Notes under the pieces: model-generated | The model's input: only the letters and a program-made list of their open reading frames with translations | What the model was told of the DNA's origin: nothing | Databases searched by the model: none | Part shown: positions 37,195 to 45,184 of the stretch, one piece after another | How the letters are laid out: every line of letters begins with the position of its first letter | Numbering within the stretch: position 1 is the stretch's first letter | DNA from: an uncultured Bacteroides sp. | Lineage (GTDB): Bacteria > Bacteroidota > Bacteroidia > Bacteroidales > Bacteroidaceae | Direction: 5' to 3' | DNA: 64,000 nt | Assembly: GCF_963678845.1 (NCBI RefSeq) | Contig: NZ_OY787464.1 | Coordinates: forward strand, 1,426,001 to 1,490,000 | Translations under genes and position numbers: made by a program

Positions 37195-37214
37195 TTTGTC
37201 TGTGCCAGCTTTGG

Positions 37215-39185
37215 CTATAGCACTATAATTTTGGTTACTGTTATTTGTCCGGAAACCAGGAGGCGACAAAAATAGATTCCTTTGTTTGGTCTGCTGCCGT
37301 TATCCGAATCAATGTTCCAGGTGAGCTGATAATTGCCGGGGGATTGCTTAGCGCTTAAGAGTGTTTTTACTTTTTGCCCGTTCAGGGTATAGATGGCTAC
37401 GTCTACTTTTGCATTGTCTGTAAGGGTATAGCTTATCGCTGTTGAATATTGCACTGGGTTGGGAAATACTTTCAGGAGGAAGTTGCCGGTCTCTGTTTTC
37501 TTTATATCCGTAAAAATGGATGGCTCGTTTACTTGCGCGCTATCCACATTGCTAATCTGAATATTATCAAACCACAGCGATTTACCTGCCATACTCATTT
37601 GTTCGGCCACTATTTCAAAACGGTCTGTTGCACTCCAGTCAAATGCTCCCACGGGATTAAACCATACATTGTCCCACGAACCTCCTTCTACAAAACTGGT
37701 GAGCGGAATAAATAATTTATGCCACTTGCCATCCCATGTCACCTTGGTGTCATCTACCGTGTAATTCATGCGCCACGGGTGATCCGATGCATTCTTTTTT
37801 GTATCTGTAAACCGGAGATCAAATTTTGTGCCGGGAGTATTTCCTCTTACCAGCATGCTCAATGCGTAGTTTTGCGTTTTCAGTTTCGACAAATCCTTGT
37901 CGGGCTCAAAGTCCACTCCTACAGATCCATACTGACTACTGCCAATCCAGCTTAAGCAATACTTCCCGTTATTGGGTTTGCCGGCAGAATAGAAATCGAT
38001 TACAGCTCCATTTTTACTGTCATTTTCAATCATTTTTTCGCCTATGTAATCTGTGTAGATATCAAACCCCACCGAGTCGGGTTTCAGCGTGTAAACCTGT
38101 TGCGGAGGAACGTTCAGGCCCAGAGCATTGAGCACCGGCACATTCAGATCATAATCAAACTGCTCATTGGATCCTTTATTAAACAACCCGAATCCTCCCT
38201 GATAATCCCAGGTGGTCCAGGCAATGCCTTTTGACTGAAGATAACTCCCCACCTGTCCATACCAATACGCCCTGTCGGTGTTATTGCTATTGGGTTTATA
38301 CACACCAAACTCACCACAATACAGGTTTAGATTACGTGACGTTTTAAAAGCCACAGCCACATCAATCAGTGATCTTATTTTAGCAACCGTTCCTTCATTC
38401 GAATAATTAGCCAGTGAACCGGCCACCCACGTGCCGGCAAGATCGGATGGAACAGCAGGCATAGCCGATGCATTGTATGGGAAAGGCACATTGGCAAGTG
38501 AAGTCATTGACGGAGATGACCAGCTGGCACCCTGATGGGTAAATACAAACGGATCGTAAAAATGGAAAGTATATAATAAGTTGGCATCAGTATAGTATGG
38601 CAACTGGTTTAGCTCATTGTAAGTATTCCAGCCCGATGAGCCCACTACAATGGTATGAGTGGCATCCACACTCCTTATGGCAGTAATTGCTTTCTGCTGA
38701 ATAGCTCCCCAGGTGGCTGTCGTCAACCCGTTGGGCTCATTCAATACCTCGTATAAAATATAAGATGAACAATCCTTGTAGTGCGAAGCCATCTGAGTCC
38801 ACACCTTGGTAAGGGCTGTTTCCAGATTGGGATTTTTGCTGGCAATATCATCGGTGGAGTGGTTATCCAGAATCAGATAAACATGCAACTCCTCGGCCCA
38901 GCTTACCGCCTGATCCAGAAAATCATAAAACAAAGGATCCAGGGTATAATCGGGACTTCCGCTGGTCATGTAAAACAGATTTATCGGAAGGCGGATCACG
39001 TCACATCCCAGACTTTTGATATTACTAAAATCCTTCTTTGTGTACTTGGAAAACTGAATGCTTTGAGCGGAGGTGGTTTGAAACCATTCAGTAAGGTTTA
39101 CACCTCTGGAAAACGGGGCTTGACCCTTTACAACCGGTATCATCATTAGCACAATGCCGGTAAATAACAATGCGATTTTCTTCAT
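37215..39185 (-). CDS. GH5 endoglucanase-like enzyme with type IX secretion sorting domain
   Basis: 656 residues with a signal peptide (MKKIALLFTGIVLMMIPVVKG). The GH5 catalytic barrel spans about 25-350, with acid/base Glu150 in YEVLNEPNG and nucleophile Glu292 in YCGEFGVY. A beta-sandwich of CBM11-like character follows (about 375-555). The end (about 575-656), with VFPNPVQYSTAISYTL and GIYFCRLLVSGQ, is a Por/type IX C-terminal sorting domain. GH5 members cut cellulose or other beta-glucans and mannans. The sorting domain is unusual for gut Bacteroides. It lies between head-facing repeats R8 and R9. Confidence 0.9.
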   Translation of the reverse strand: MKKIALLFTGIVLMMIPVVKGQAPFSRGVNLTEWFQTTSAQSIQFSKYTKKDFSNIKSLGCDVIRLPINLFYMTSGSPDYTLDPLFYDFLDQAVSWAEELHVYLILDNHSTDDIASKNPNLETALTKVWTQMASHYKDCSSYILYEVLNEPNGLTTATWGAIQQKAITAIRSVDATHTIVVGSSGWNTYNELNQLPYYTDANLLYTFHFYDPFVFTHQGASWSSPSMTSLANVPFPYNASAMPAVPSDLAGTWVAGSLANYSNEGTVAKIRSLIDVAVAFKTSRNLNLYCGEFGVYKPNSNNTDRAYWYGQVGSYLQSKGIAWTTWDYQGGFGLFNKGSNEQFDYDLNVPVLNALGLNVPPQQVYTLKPDSVGFDIYTDYIGEKMIENDSKNGAVIDFYSAGKPNNGKYCLSWIGSSQYGSVGVDFEPDKDLSKLKTQNYALSMLVRGNTPGTKFDLRFTDTKKNASDHPWRMNYTVDDTKVTWDGKWHKLFIPLTSFVEGGSWDNVWFNPVGAFDWSATDRFEIVAEQMSMAGKSLWFDNIQISNVDSAQVNEPSIFTDIKKTETGNFLLKVFPNPVQYSTAISYTLTDNAKVDVAIYTLNGQKVKTLLSAKQSPGNYQLTWNIDSDNGSRPNKGIYFCRLLVSGQITVTKIIVL

Positions 39186-39223
39186 ATAGGTTCAGGGATA
39201 ACATAACATCAGTAAAACTATGA

Positions 39224-39231
39224 CAAATATA
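39224..39231 (-). promoter_or_regulatory. -7 box of the GH5 gene
   Basis: TATATTTG on the minus strand fits TAnnTTTG exactly, 39 bp before the start codon at 39185. Confidence 0.5.
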
Positions 39232-39286
39232 TAGAAATATTCTGATTATCACTGTAACTCTTCTTTTTTATATGGAGCTTTTTGGG

Positions 39287-39325
39287 ATGCTTTTTCTTTT
39301 CCCTTGACAAAAAAAAACGAAAGGC
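39287..39325 (-). repeat. Repeat R9, truncated head
   Basis: GGGATGCTTTTTCTTTTCCC followed by TTGAC is identical to the left edge of R4, including its GGGATG flank. Then the sequence decays into A-rich DNA with no stem partner. It is the left partner of R10 around the toxin relic. Confidence 0.6.
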
Positions 39326-39341
39326 AGTTAAAGAATAAAAA

Positions 39342-39599
39342 CTAAACTTTCAAATCCTCCTTTACCAATTCAGCTACATTAATCGGAGGCAGAATAAATC
39401 GATTATACTTAGTATTTTCCGTTTTAGCATGCAGCACACCTCAATAATTAAAAAAGTAGCACTTTGCATTTGCAATTTTATGAGTAAGTTTTATTGCGCC
39501 ACCGGTTATAACATATATATTATTATCAAGCTTTATCGCATACATTCTCAACCAGGATGGCTCTTGAGTGCCATAAGCTTTACTCTTTGAAAGTTCCAC
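39342..39599 (-). pseudogene. Decayed gene resembling a RelE/HigB-like toxin C-terminus
   Basis: One minus-strand frame reads VELSKSKAYGTQEPSWLRMY, then AIKLDNNIYVITGGAIKLTH, then stops at TGA (39441-39443) and resumes in the same frame with NTKYNRFILPPINVAEL to a stop at 39342-39344. The pattern W-LR-MYAIK...YVITGGAIKL recalls the strand pair of HigB/RelE-type toxins. No start codon or N-terminal half is left. It sits between R9 and R10. Confidence 0.4.
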
Positions 39600-39900
39600 C
39601 ACTCCCGATGACAAACCCGAGCGAAAAGAAGATGACCGACCTCATGGATTTATCCAAAAAGCAAGCGAAAAAGCGAGCAAAGCAAAGCTTAAATGACCCA
39701 AAACACCACCAAAGCAGGGAAACCCACAGGATCGGCCTCATGGATTTTGCGTGAAGAAATAAGCCGGAATGAAGCGTTAAGAAGGGGCAACTGTTTGAGC
39801 GAAGCGAGTTTGAGCCCCTTCAGCGGAATGCAGGCTGATTTTAGCAAAATACGTGCAGCCTTGACCTTTTGTTTCTTTTGCGTCAAGGCAAAAGAAAAGG
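39600..39900 (+). repeat. Repeat R10, full copy with GC-rich inner stem, head at right
   Basis: Outer stem ATTTTGC 39744-39750 with GCAAAAT 39844-39850. The inner stem is GAAGGGGC 39781-39788 with GCCCCTTC 39814-39821, replacing the A/T stems of other copies on both arms. The apical CTGTTTGAGCGAAGCGAGTTT-type loop is kept. Head: CTTGAC 39860-39865, CTTTTGC 39875-39881, loop GTCAAG 39882-39887, GCAAAAG 39888-39894. The next 50 bp reappear beside R13. Confidence 0.85.
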
Positions 39901-39952
39901 ACAGTTAAGACTTGAAATTTAAAAAGCGACTACAAGCCAAGATTGCAAAAAG

Positions 39953-40330
39953 CTAAAACTTCCTGAACGAAAGAGACGCATAAGAAGACCTCAATGTCAT
40001 TTTAGCAGAAGAAAGCTGCTCAATATAAAAATTCTGAATCGTATCATTCATCCCGTAAGCAGCCACATCAGAAACCTTCCGTTGTCGTATCACAATATGA
40101 ATGGAATCACCGGAGTGAGCAAAAGTACCACTGCACCCCTTTTTACCCTGCAACTGAACCATGTGTAGCTGAATGCAATAATAAAGCTGATCAGGAGCAA
40201 CAGTAGGTTTATCCTTCACATCAATCTTCATCAGCTGCCACATCCCATCCAAATCACCATTGATAGGCGCTTTCTGACACGAAGAAACAGATAGTACAAA
40301 CAACAGCAGCAAAATATATATTTTTTTCAT
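39953..40330 (-). CDS. Small lipocalin-like lipoprotein
   Basis: 125 residues with lipobox VSSC. DGMWQLMKI near residue 30 and alternating strands recall lipocalin-like Bacteroides lipoproteins that begin with a G-x-W motif. It follows the Wzi gene by 7 bp and probably shares its transcript, which suggests an envelope role. Function unknown. Confidence 0.65.
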   Translation of the reverse strand: MKKIYILLLLFVLSVSSCQKAPINGDLDGMWQLMKIDVKDKPTVAPDQLYYCIQLHMVQLQGKKGCSGTFAHSGDSIHIVIRQRKVSDVAAYGMNDTIQNFYIEQLSSAKMTLRSSYASLSFRKF

Positions 40331-40337
40331 AACCTGT

Positions 40338-41798
40338 TTATTTAGACAGTAACCCTGTTTTACGAATAGTGATCATTCCGCCGGTATTATCACCCAGCAT
40401 ATCTCCACGATCCGTGGCTGCAGAAGCAGTAAAGCTCCAGCCGGTAAGCTTGCGGGGAGAATAAGTAAGTTCCACCAGTGAGGAAGTATTCTTCATAATC
40501 TCCTTGAACGGCTTGTCATACGTACCCCAGTTATCACTGTGCGAAAGCAGTACCCTGTACTTCAGTTCCTGTGTGGGACATCCCGATATACCCAGGTGAT
40601 GCGCTGTGATGCGGTTGCTCTTAAAAGAGAGCGATCCATCTTTATTGTAAATGGGCGACATAAACAGCGGATTGCCCATCGCCATGCCCCAGTGTTGCCA
40701 TCCGGTATAAAAATAGTGGTTGTAATAATTATCACGGGCACTTATCTGCTCGGGCAACACCTTGGTATGATCCCAGTAAACCGGTCCGCTCTGATCCTTG
40801 CTGTAGATATATTCATATACCACCCCGCTCACAAATGGATTTGCCGGAGGGGTTATCTCCAGACCATACATCCCGTCTTTCCACGGATATTCCATCACCA
40901 GCATGGAATGGTCGTTGTAATGATGTTCGTAATATGCTCTCAGATTCCAGTCGTGCAGATGATAATTCAGAGAAAAATGCCAACTTCCCAGCATGTTTCC
41001 TTCAATATTCAGTTGCTCACCGCCGGGAGTATCATTTCCTCCAGACATCGGTACCAGTGCTTTCAAGTAATCTTTTATACCAGAAGGCATCTTTATTATA
41101 TTCCCATTATTATGTTGCGTTCCTCCAAACTGGTCCTCCATTTCAAGTCCCATCTCAAAACGTAAAGGCAATACATCCTCTTTCTCCAGCTTCAGATATA
41201 AAGCCTTTGAATGAAAAAGCATGCCCTTCACATATTTCCCTGTAGCCCCGGCAAAATTCTCCTGCCAACTACCGTCCGTAAACCAGCCATACGCCACATG
41301 CCCCCGAAAAGAGAGCCATTTACGAGTACCCGGCACAGTTACATAATCCGGTAATCCCGCCCACACCTGCGGCACAGGCCGTGCGTTTCCCGATAGCGTA
41401 AGTCCACCACTTGAAAGTTGCTGATTCACAAACTCCCCGTTGCGTTCCTTACTGCCAATGCTCAAACCTATCTTGCGGTATTTAAGATCCAGGTAAGCTT
41501 GTTGAATAATAAACTTCGAAGTAAAGTTATACGCACCCGCCAGCTCCAGACCATATCCGTAAGAGAATATTTTTTCTTTCTCCAGAGAACGAAACACCCC
41601 TGCAGTGAGATATCCGTTATCCTTACTGATAGAAGAAATCCCCTGCTTGTTTGCATTCAGCCATAAAGGCGAATGATCACCATTAGCGGTTGTTATTCCG
41701 CTCTCTACGGAATAAGTCAGCTTTCCGTCAGTCTGCGCATTCATTTCCGTTGATAATAAAAATGCAGTGATGAGTATTAACAGAGTCTTTCTTTTCAT
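40338..41798 (-). CDS. Capsule assembly Wzi-family outer-membrane protein
   Basis: 486 residues with a signal peptide (TEMNAQ cleavage). Seen: SPLWLNANKQGISS near the N-terminus, many amphipathic strands, and SIGSKERNG, which are typical of the Wzi capsule assembly family, a barrel that helps retain capsule at the surface. A -7 box TACCTTTG (41803-41810, minus strand) ends only 4 bases before the ATG, so the mRNA may have almost no leader. It pairs with the lipoprotein gene downstream and lies about 7.5 kb from the polysaccharide locus. Confidence 0.85.
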   Translation of the reverse strand: MKRKTLLILITAFLLSTEMNAQTDGKLTYSVESGITTANGDHSPLWLNANKQGISSISKDNGYLTAGVFRSLEKEKIFSYGYGLELAGAYNFTSKFIIQQAYLDLKYRKIGLSIGSKERNGEFVNQQLSSGGLTLSGNARPVPQVWAGLPDYVTVPGTRKWLSFRGHVAYGWFTDGSWQENFAGATGKYVKGMLFHSKALYLKLEKEDVLPLRFEMGLEMEDQFGGTQHNNGNIIKMPSGIKDYLKALVPMSGGNDTPGGEQLNIEGNMLGSWHFSLNYHLHDWNLRAYYEHHYNDHSMLVMEYPWKDGMYGLEITPPANPFVSGVVYEYIYSKDQSGPVYWDHTKVLPEQISARDNYYNHYFYTGWQHWGMAMGNPLFMSPIYNKDGSLSFKSNRITAHHLGISGCPTQELKYRVLLSHSDNWGTYDKPFKEIMKNTSSLVELTYSPRKLTGWSFTASAATDRGDMLGDNTGGMITIRKTGLLSK

Positions 41799-41812
41799 TT
41801 TACAAAGGTAAT

Positions 41813-41910
41813 AATCTTTTTCTTTTACCTTGATGCAAAATAAACAAAAAAAATCAAGACTGCATGTATTTTGCTAAAATCATGCTGCATTCCGCTGAAA
41901 CGACAGAACG
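41813..41910 (-). repeat. Repeat R11, truncated copy, head at left
   Basis: Head: CTTTTACCTTGATGCAAAAT, where the stem TTTTGC/GTAAAA has a G-T wobble and the loop CTTGAT has its partner ATCAAG about 20 bases away. One arm of the long hairpin (ATTTTGC, GCATTCCGCTGAAACGACAG) is present and the other is missing. It lies just upstream of the Wzi start. Confidence 0.65.
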
Positions 41911-41961
41911 TAGTAACAGAAAAGAATCCGATGGCATCAAGCAAAAGCTATAAAATAAAAC

Positions 41962-41994
41962 CGTTCTGCTATAATCACACAGGATAGCAGAACG
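41962..41994 (-). terminator. Terminator of the zeta-toxin operon
   Basis: CGTTCTGCTAT (41962-41972) and ATAGCAGAACG (41984-41994) form a perfect 11-bp stem. On the minus strand it is followed by GTTTTATTTTATA. It lies 33 bp past the stop at 42027. Confidence 0.75.
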
Positions 41995-42026
41995 ATATAT
42001 TATATTATAGTAAATACAATGAAACT

Positions 42027-42773
42027 TTAATTATATGCCTTTTTCAATTTCTCAATCACATATTTCTGATACCATTCAGGAACAAAATCTTTTTTATTTT
42101 CAATAAAATTATCCTTTTTCTCCGCAATAAAATTAGGTTCCTTGTAACTATTGTCAAAAATATAAGCCCTATCTGAAATCAGCATAGCAGTAAAAAGATT
42201 ATTCAATGATTTATGGTATCTGCTTGATATTTTATCTTCAGGTACAGAATGCCCCTTCTGATTAACCCTTGCATTAACGCGTTGAATATTAATTAAAGGA
42301 TCACAAGTAGTAATGAAATATAAATAAACACGGTATCCTTTTTCTTTAGCCGATCTCATAAAATCAAGCTTTCGAACGTCAGATAGCACTGTTTCAACAG
42401 TAAATTTTTTACCTGATAGAAGCAATTGTTCTCTAGAATAATCAGCGATATAAGCTGCGAAATAAGAATTCAAAGAAGAAGTATCGCTAATACAGACAGA
42501 AGATCCTTTATTACTTAATTTCTCTAAAAGAAATAGACCATTAGCACTAGCAAAAAACGAAGATGCTTTAAAGTTATCTATAAAGAATTTATAATTAAAA
42601 TCTAGTTTATACGATTTAAAATCAAAAGAGCCATTATCTCTTAACTCTTTCTCTATCAAGTCAGCATTTACAAAAATTCCCAAATCACAATTCTGAGAAA
42701 CAATTCCATAAAGAGTTGTCTTCCCTGATCCATTAGGCCCGGCAAAAACTCTTAGCCGCTTAACCTCACTCAT
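42027..42773 (-). CDS. Zeta-toxin-like P-loop kinase
   Basis: 248 residues. Walker A GPNGSGKTT at residues 12-20, an Asp/Asn-rich NADLIEKEL segment, ETVLSDVRKLDFMRSAKEKG in the middle, and a C-terminal RVNQKGHSVPEDKISSRY motif, all in zeta-type order. Zeta toxins phosphorylate UDP-GlcNAc-type sugars. Its start overlaps the preceding small gene by 4 bp, so the pair looks like a toxin/antitoxin module, though that small protein does not resemble epsilon. Other family members may be non-toxic kinases. Confidence 0.75.
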   Translation of the reverse strand: MSEVKRLRVFAGPNGSGKTTLYGIVSQNCDLGIFVNADLIEKELRDNGSFDFKSYKLDFNYKFFIDNFKASSFFASANGLFLLEKLSNKGSSVCISDTSSLNSYFAAYIADYSREQLLLSGKKFTVETVLSDVRKLDFMRSAKEKGYRVYLYFITTCDPLINIQRVNARVNQKGHSVPEDKISSRYHKSLNNLFTAMLISDRAYIFDNSYKEPNFIAEKKDNFIENKKDFVPEWYQKYVIEKLKKAYN

Positions 42774-42991
42774 TTTTTCAAAGTATATATCCTCGCCACT
42801 TTACATTTGCTACGTTCCACCGCACCTAAAACTTCTTTATTTCCATCAGGATAAACCCTACAAATTGACTTACCACTGAGAAAGGTTACAGCAACACCAG
42901 CTTTTAAAGTCTGATCATACGCTTTCCTTCCATTCATTTTCAGACCATCTAAGATATGAGTTTCATCACTTACTATTTTCTTCATAATCAC
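42770..42991 (-). CDS. Small partner of the zeta-like kinase, possible antitoxin
   Basis: 73 residues (or 71 from the second ATG at 42985). Charged, with KKIVSDETHILDGLKMNG and a C-terminal VERSKCKVARIYTLKK. No known antitoxin family is recognised. The 4-bp overlap with the kinase gene and its place first in the operon are what suggest an antitoxin. A -7 box lies upstream. Confidence 0.55.
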   Translation of the reverse strand: MIMKKIVSDETHILDGLKMNGRKAYDQTLKAGVAVTFLSGKSICRVYPDGNKEVLGAVERSKCKVARIYTLKK

Positions 42992-43020
42992 AGACTTATT
43001 TATTTAAACACAACTTTCTG

Positions 43021-43028
43021 CAAAGATA
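43021..43028 (-). promoter_or_regulatory. -7 box of the kinase/antitoxin operon
   Basis: TATCTTTG on the minus strand fits TAnnTTTG, 30 bp before the start at 42991. The stretch 43029-43313 is AT-rich and contains no gene I can support. Confidence 0.45.
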
Positions 43029-43313
43029 ACATTTTTATCCTATACATTGTTTTCTTAGCTTAATATTCTTCAAAAAGAATGGGGGTACAATGGAGCATCA
43101 CCGTACCCCATTTTAATAGTTCAAAGAATGTCCGGTCTACATTACCCATTGAAATAATATAAACCGAATATAGAAATAATATAATTATTGCCAAGCCGGC
43201 TAAGAAATAAGAAAAATATTGAATCCAATTTTAGTAATAACCACAAAAAAAGCAAACCTATTTCAAAAAAATACAAAACACAAACAATTGATTATCAAAT
43301 AGATATAAAATCC

Positions 43314-43375
43314 AAAAAAGTCCCGCCGGCTTTTTCAAAAACCTGGCGGGACTTTCAAAAAAGCTGGCGGGACTT
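43314..43375 (-). terminator. Compound terminator with duplicated arm after the DUF4248 gene
   Basis: On the minus strand the arm AAAGTCCCGCCAG occurs twice (43366-43373 and 43345-43352 core), followed by one complementary arm GGCGGGAC (43320-43327) and a run of six T. Either copy can pair, giving two alternative stems. It lies 22 bases after the stop codon at 43397. Confidence 0.65.
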
Positions 43376-43396
43376 TGGGCAAAACATAACCGGAGT

Positions 43397-43627
43397 TTAT
43401 GGCTCTCCCAGGTAGTGTGTGATAACCGCTACTTCTTTTGGTGTAAAAATTTTACAAGTTTTCTTATAGCCTATAATGAGCAGTTCTCTATACAGCTCTT
43501 CGTTCCTTACCATCCATCTGGTTAATGTTCGTAGTGCTTCCCTTGTACACATTTGCGGATTATACAACATTGCCAGTTCGGCTTTTCCGCAGGCTTTCAC
43601 TCTAAATTCGGTTTTATTTTCCTCCAT
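43397..43627 (-). CDS. DUF4248 protein
   Basis: 76 residues from MEENKTEFRVKACGKAEL. The pattern LAMLYNPQMCTREALRTL, then WMVRNEELYRELLIIGYKK and FTPKEVAVITHYLGEP is that of DUF4248, a small family of unknown function common near Bacteroides mobile and capsule regions. A longer in-frame start at 43723 runs through repeat R12 and is rejected. A truncated relative is at 1810-1900 and a diverged one at 48133-48408. Confidence 0.8.
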   Translation of the reverse strand: MEENKTEFRVKACGKAELAMLYNPQMCTREALRTLTRWMVRNEELYRELLIIGYKKTCKIFTPKEVAVITHYLGEP

Positions 43628-43687
43628 AAAAGTTTTTTTATTATGAAGTAAATTTACAAAATAAAAACTGAAATTCCTAGTAATTTT

Positions 43688-43755
43688 AAGACTTTTTCTT
43701 TTCCCTTGACGGAAAAGAAACAAAAGGTCAAGGCTGCATATCCTCCGCTACTCCT
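43688..43755 (-). repeat. Repeat R12, truncated copy, head at left
   Basis: Complete head (CTTTTCC, loop CTTGAC, GGAAAAG, partner GTCAAG) and the start of the long hairpin (GCATATCCTCCGCTACTCC), then a sharp switch at about 43756 to sequence matching the flank of R10. Confidence 0.7.
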
Positions 43756-43756
43756 T

Positions 43757-43802
43757 TTGCAATCTTGGCTTGCGGTCGCTATCTAAATTTCATTTCTAAC
43801 TG
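43757..43802 (-). repeat. Copy of the flank found beside R10
   Basis: TTTTGCAATCTTGGCTTG, GTCGCT, AAATTTC and AACTG occur here in the same order as in the reverse complement of 39901-39945, roughly 85 percent identical by eye. In both places it abuts a repeat head of the CTTTTGC/GCAAAAG type (R13 here, R10 there). It shows that flanks travel with, or recombine between, copies. Confidence 0.6.
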
Positions 43803-44015
43803 CCCTTTTCTTTTGCCTTGACGCAAAAGAAACAAAAAGTCAAGGCTGCATATTCTCCGCTACTCCATGAAAGGTCTCCGCTAAAGAAAATGAAACTCGC
43901 TTCGCTCAAACAGCATTTTCTTTTTAACGCTCCATCCTTTCACTCCGCTTAACGCTGCGAATATGAGGCCGGTCATTCTTTTCCGCTTGGCTGCGCCATT
44001 GCTCATTGGAGCTGT
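43803..44015 (-). repeat. Repeat R13, full copy, head at left
   Basis: Head: CTTTTGC 43810-43816, loop CTTGAC 43817-43822, GCAAAAG 43823-43829, partner GTCAAG 43839-43844. Long hairpin: CATATTC with GAATATG, GAAAATG with CATTTTC. Core GAATATGAGGCCGGTC near 43960. It is tail to tail with R14 and no gene lies between. Confidence 0.85.
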
Positions 44016-44035
44016 GGAACTAACCCACCCCAAAA

Positions 44036-44345
44036 GCCAAGCGAAGCAACGGTTACACACCCCACAACTCCACCGAGCAAAGGCAAAGCCGAGCGAAAAA
44101 GAACCGTCACGAAGTGACAAGCGAGCGAAGCAAAGCTAATCGGTCCAAAACGGTAGCCCACTCAGAAACCCCTAAGACCGGCCTCCTTTTTTTTGCGTGA
44201 AGAAATTGGGAGGAATGTAGCGTGAAGAAGGGGCGACTGTTTGAGCGAAGCGAGTTTGAGCCCCTTTAGCTACAAGCCTCACAATTTTAGCAAAAAAAAT
44301 GCAGCCTTGAACTTTTGTTTCTTTTGGTTCAAGCCAAAAGAAAAG
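44036..44345 (+). repeat. Repeat R14, full copy with fully re-paired stems, head at right
   Basis: Tail with hairpin GTCACGAAGTGAC. Outer stem TTTTTTTTGC 44187-44196 with GCAAAAAAAA 44290-44299; then GAGG with CCTC and GTAGC with GCTAC; inner GAAGGGGC 44227-44234 with GCCCCTTT 44260-44267. Head: CTTGAA 44306-44311, CTTTTGG 44321-44327, loop TTCAAG 44328-44333, CCAAAAG 44334-44340. Every helix differs from R6 in sequence but still pairs. Confidence 0.88.
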
Positions 44346-44416
44346 AGAAAAGCCTATAAAACCCCCATAAACCTCACTACACAACAATAGCGTGTGCCCC
44401 ACACCAAGCCATGTCG

Positions 44417-44424
44417 TATCTTTG
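44417..44424 (+). promoter_or_regulatory. -7 box of the HU/amidase operon
   Basis: TATCTTTG fits TAnnTTTG, 52 bp before the HU start. A convincing -33 element is not seen. Confidence 0.5.
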
Positions 44425-44475
44425 TAAGGCAATAAAGAAAAAGTATTATTAATCATTTAAAACAAACAAAAGCTT

Positions 44476-44901
44476 ATGGCAGTTAAATTCTCAGTAGTAC
44501 CAAGAAAAAATCCATCAAAGATGTCGGAACCGGCAAAGTTTTATGCACAGGCACAAGGTTATGGAGAAATGAGTTTCGACCTAATCTGTAAAGATGTTGA
44601 CAGTCGATGTACCGCAACAAGAGCCGACGTGGCAGCAGTTCTCAACGCCGTGATCACCACGATGGAGATCTCTCTTTCCAAAGGCGAAATCATCCGTTTG
44701 GGCGACTTTGGTACCTTCCAGGTAGCAGTAAGCAGCGGTGGAGCAGCAACCGAGAAAGAGTTTCATAGCTCACTCATCAAAAGACCGCGTATCAGCTTTC
44801 GTCCGGGCAAGTTGCTCACCACTCTGTTGAAAACTCTGGAGTACTCGCAAGTAGCCAAGTTGCCCACTAAAGCAGTCGTTGCAGAAGGGACCGGTGCGTA
44901 A
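44476..44901 (+). CDS. HU-family DNA-binding protein (long Bacteroidetes type)
   Basis: 141 residues. N-terminal MAVKFSVVPRKNP is followed by the HU fold with helices at about 35-65 and the LSKGEIIRLGDFGTFQVAVSS core, then IKRPRISFRPGKLLTTLL. It is longer than classical HU and belongs to the type often encoded next to an amidase in Bacteroides phage-like or capsule-adjacent modules. Its stop overlaps the next start by one base, so three genes form a tight operon. Confidence 0.85.
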   Translation: MAVKFSVVPRKNPSKMSEPAKFYAQAQGYGEMSFDLICKDVDSRCTATRADVAAVLNAVITTMEISLSKGEIIRLGDFGTFQVAVSSGGAATEKEFHSSLIKRPRISFRPGKLLTTLLKTLEYSQVAKLPTKAVVAEGTGA

Positions 44902-45182
44902 TGAAAGTGATTGACGGACTATTGAATGTGCTTACCCTGGTGCTGCCTTTCCTGAAGAAGAAAGACGCCAAGGAGATGCAAGAGTTCACTGAACTGGTAA
45001 AGAGCCAGTTCAACTATCTGATGGAGCAGGTAACCCGTTTTGAGACCGATTATTTTGAGCTCTCCGAGAAGGTGAGACAAATGTATCAGGAGATCATCAC
45101 CCTCAACGCCCGTCTTAGCGAGTCACTGAAGCAGCAATGTGCGGTGCCTGCCTGCGCAGAACGAGCACTAACACCCCGGTAA
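44901..45182 (+). CDS. Small coiled-coil protein between HU and amidase
   Basis: 93 residues. A hydrophobic amphipathic start (VIDGLLNVLTLVLPFLKKK) leads into a long heptad-rich helix (about 24-75, including FETDYFELSEKVRQMYQEI). No family is recognised. The placement before an endolysin-like amidase recalls phage lysis accessory genes, but this is inference. Confidence 0.6.
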   Translation: MKVIDGLLNVLTLVLPFLKKKDAKEMQEFTELVKSQFNYLMEQVTRFETDYFELSEKVRQMYQEIITLNARLSESLKQQCAVPACAERALTPR

Positions 45183-45184
45183 TC

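Noticed and set aside
43188..43415. Plus-strand frame of 75 codons before the DUF4248 gene
   Set aside because: It runs through the terminator of the opposite gene, has composition typical of AT-rich noncoding DNA and no recognisable motif.
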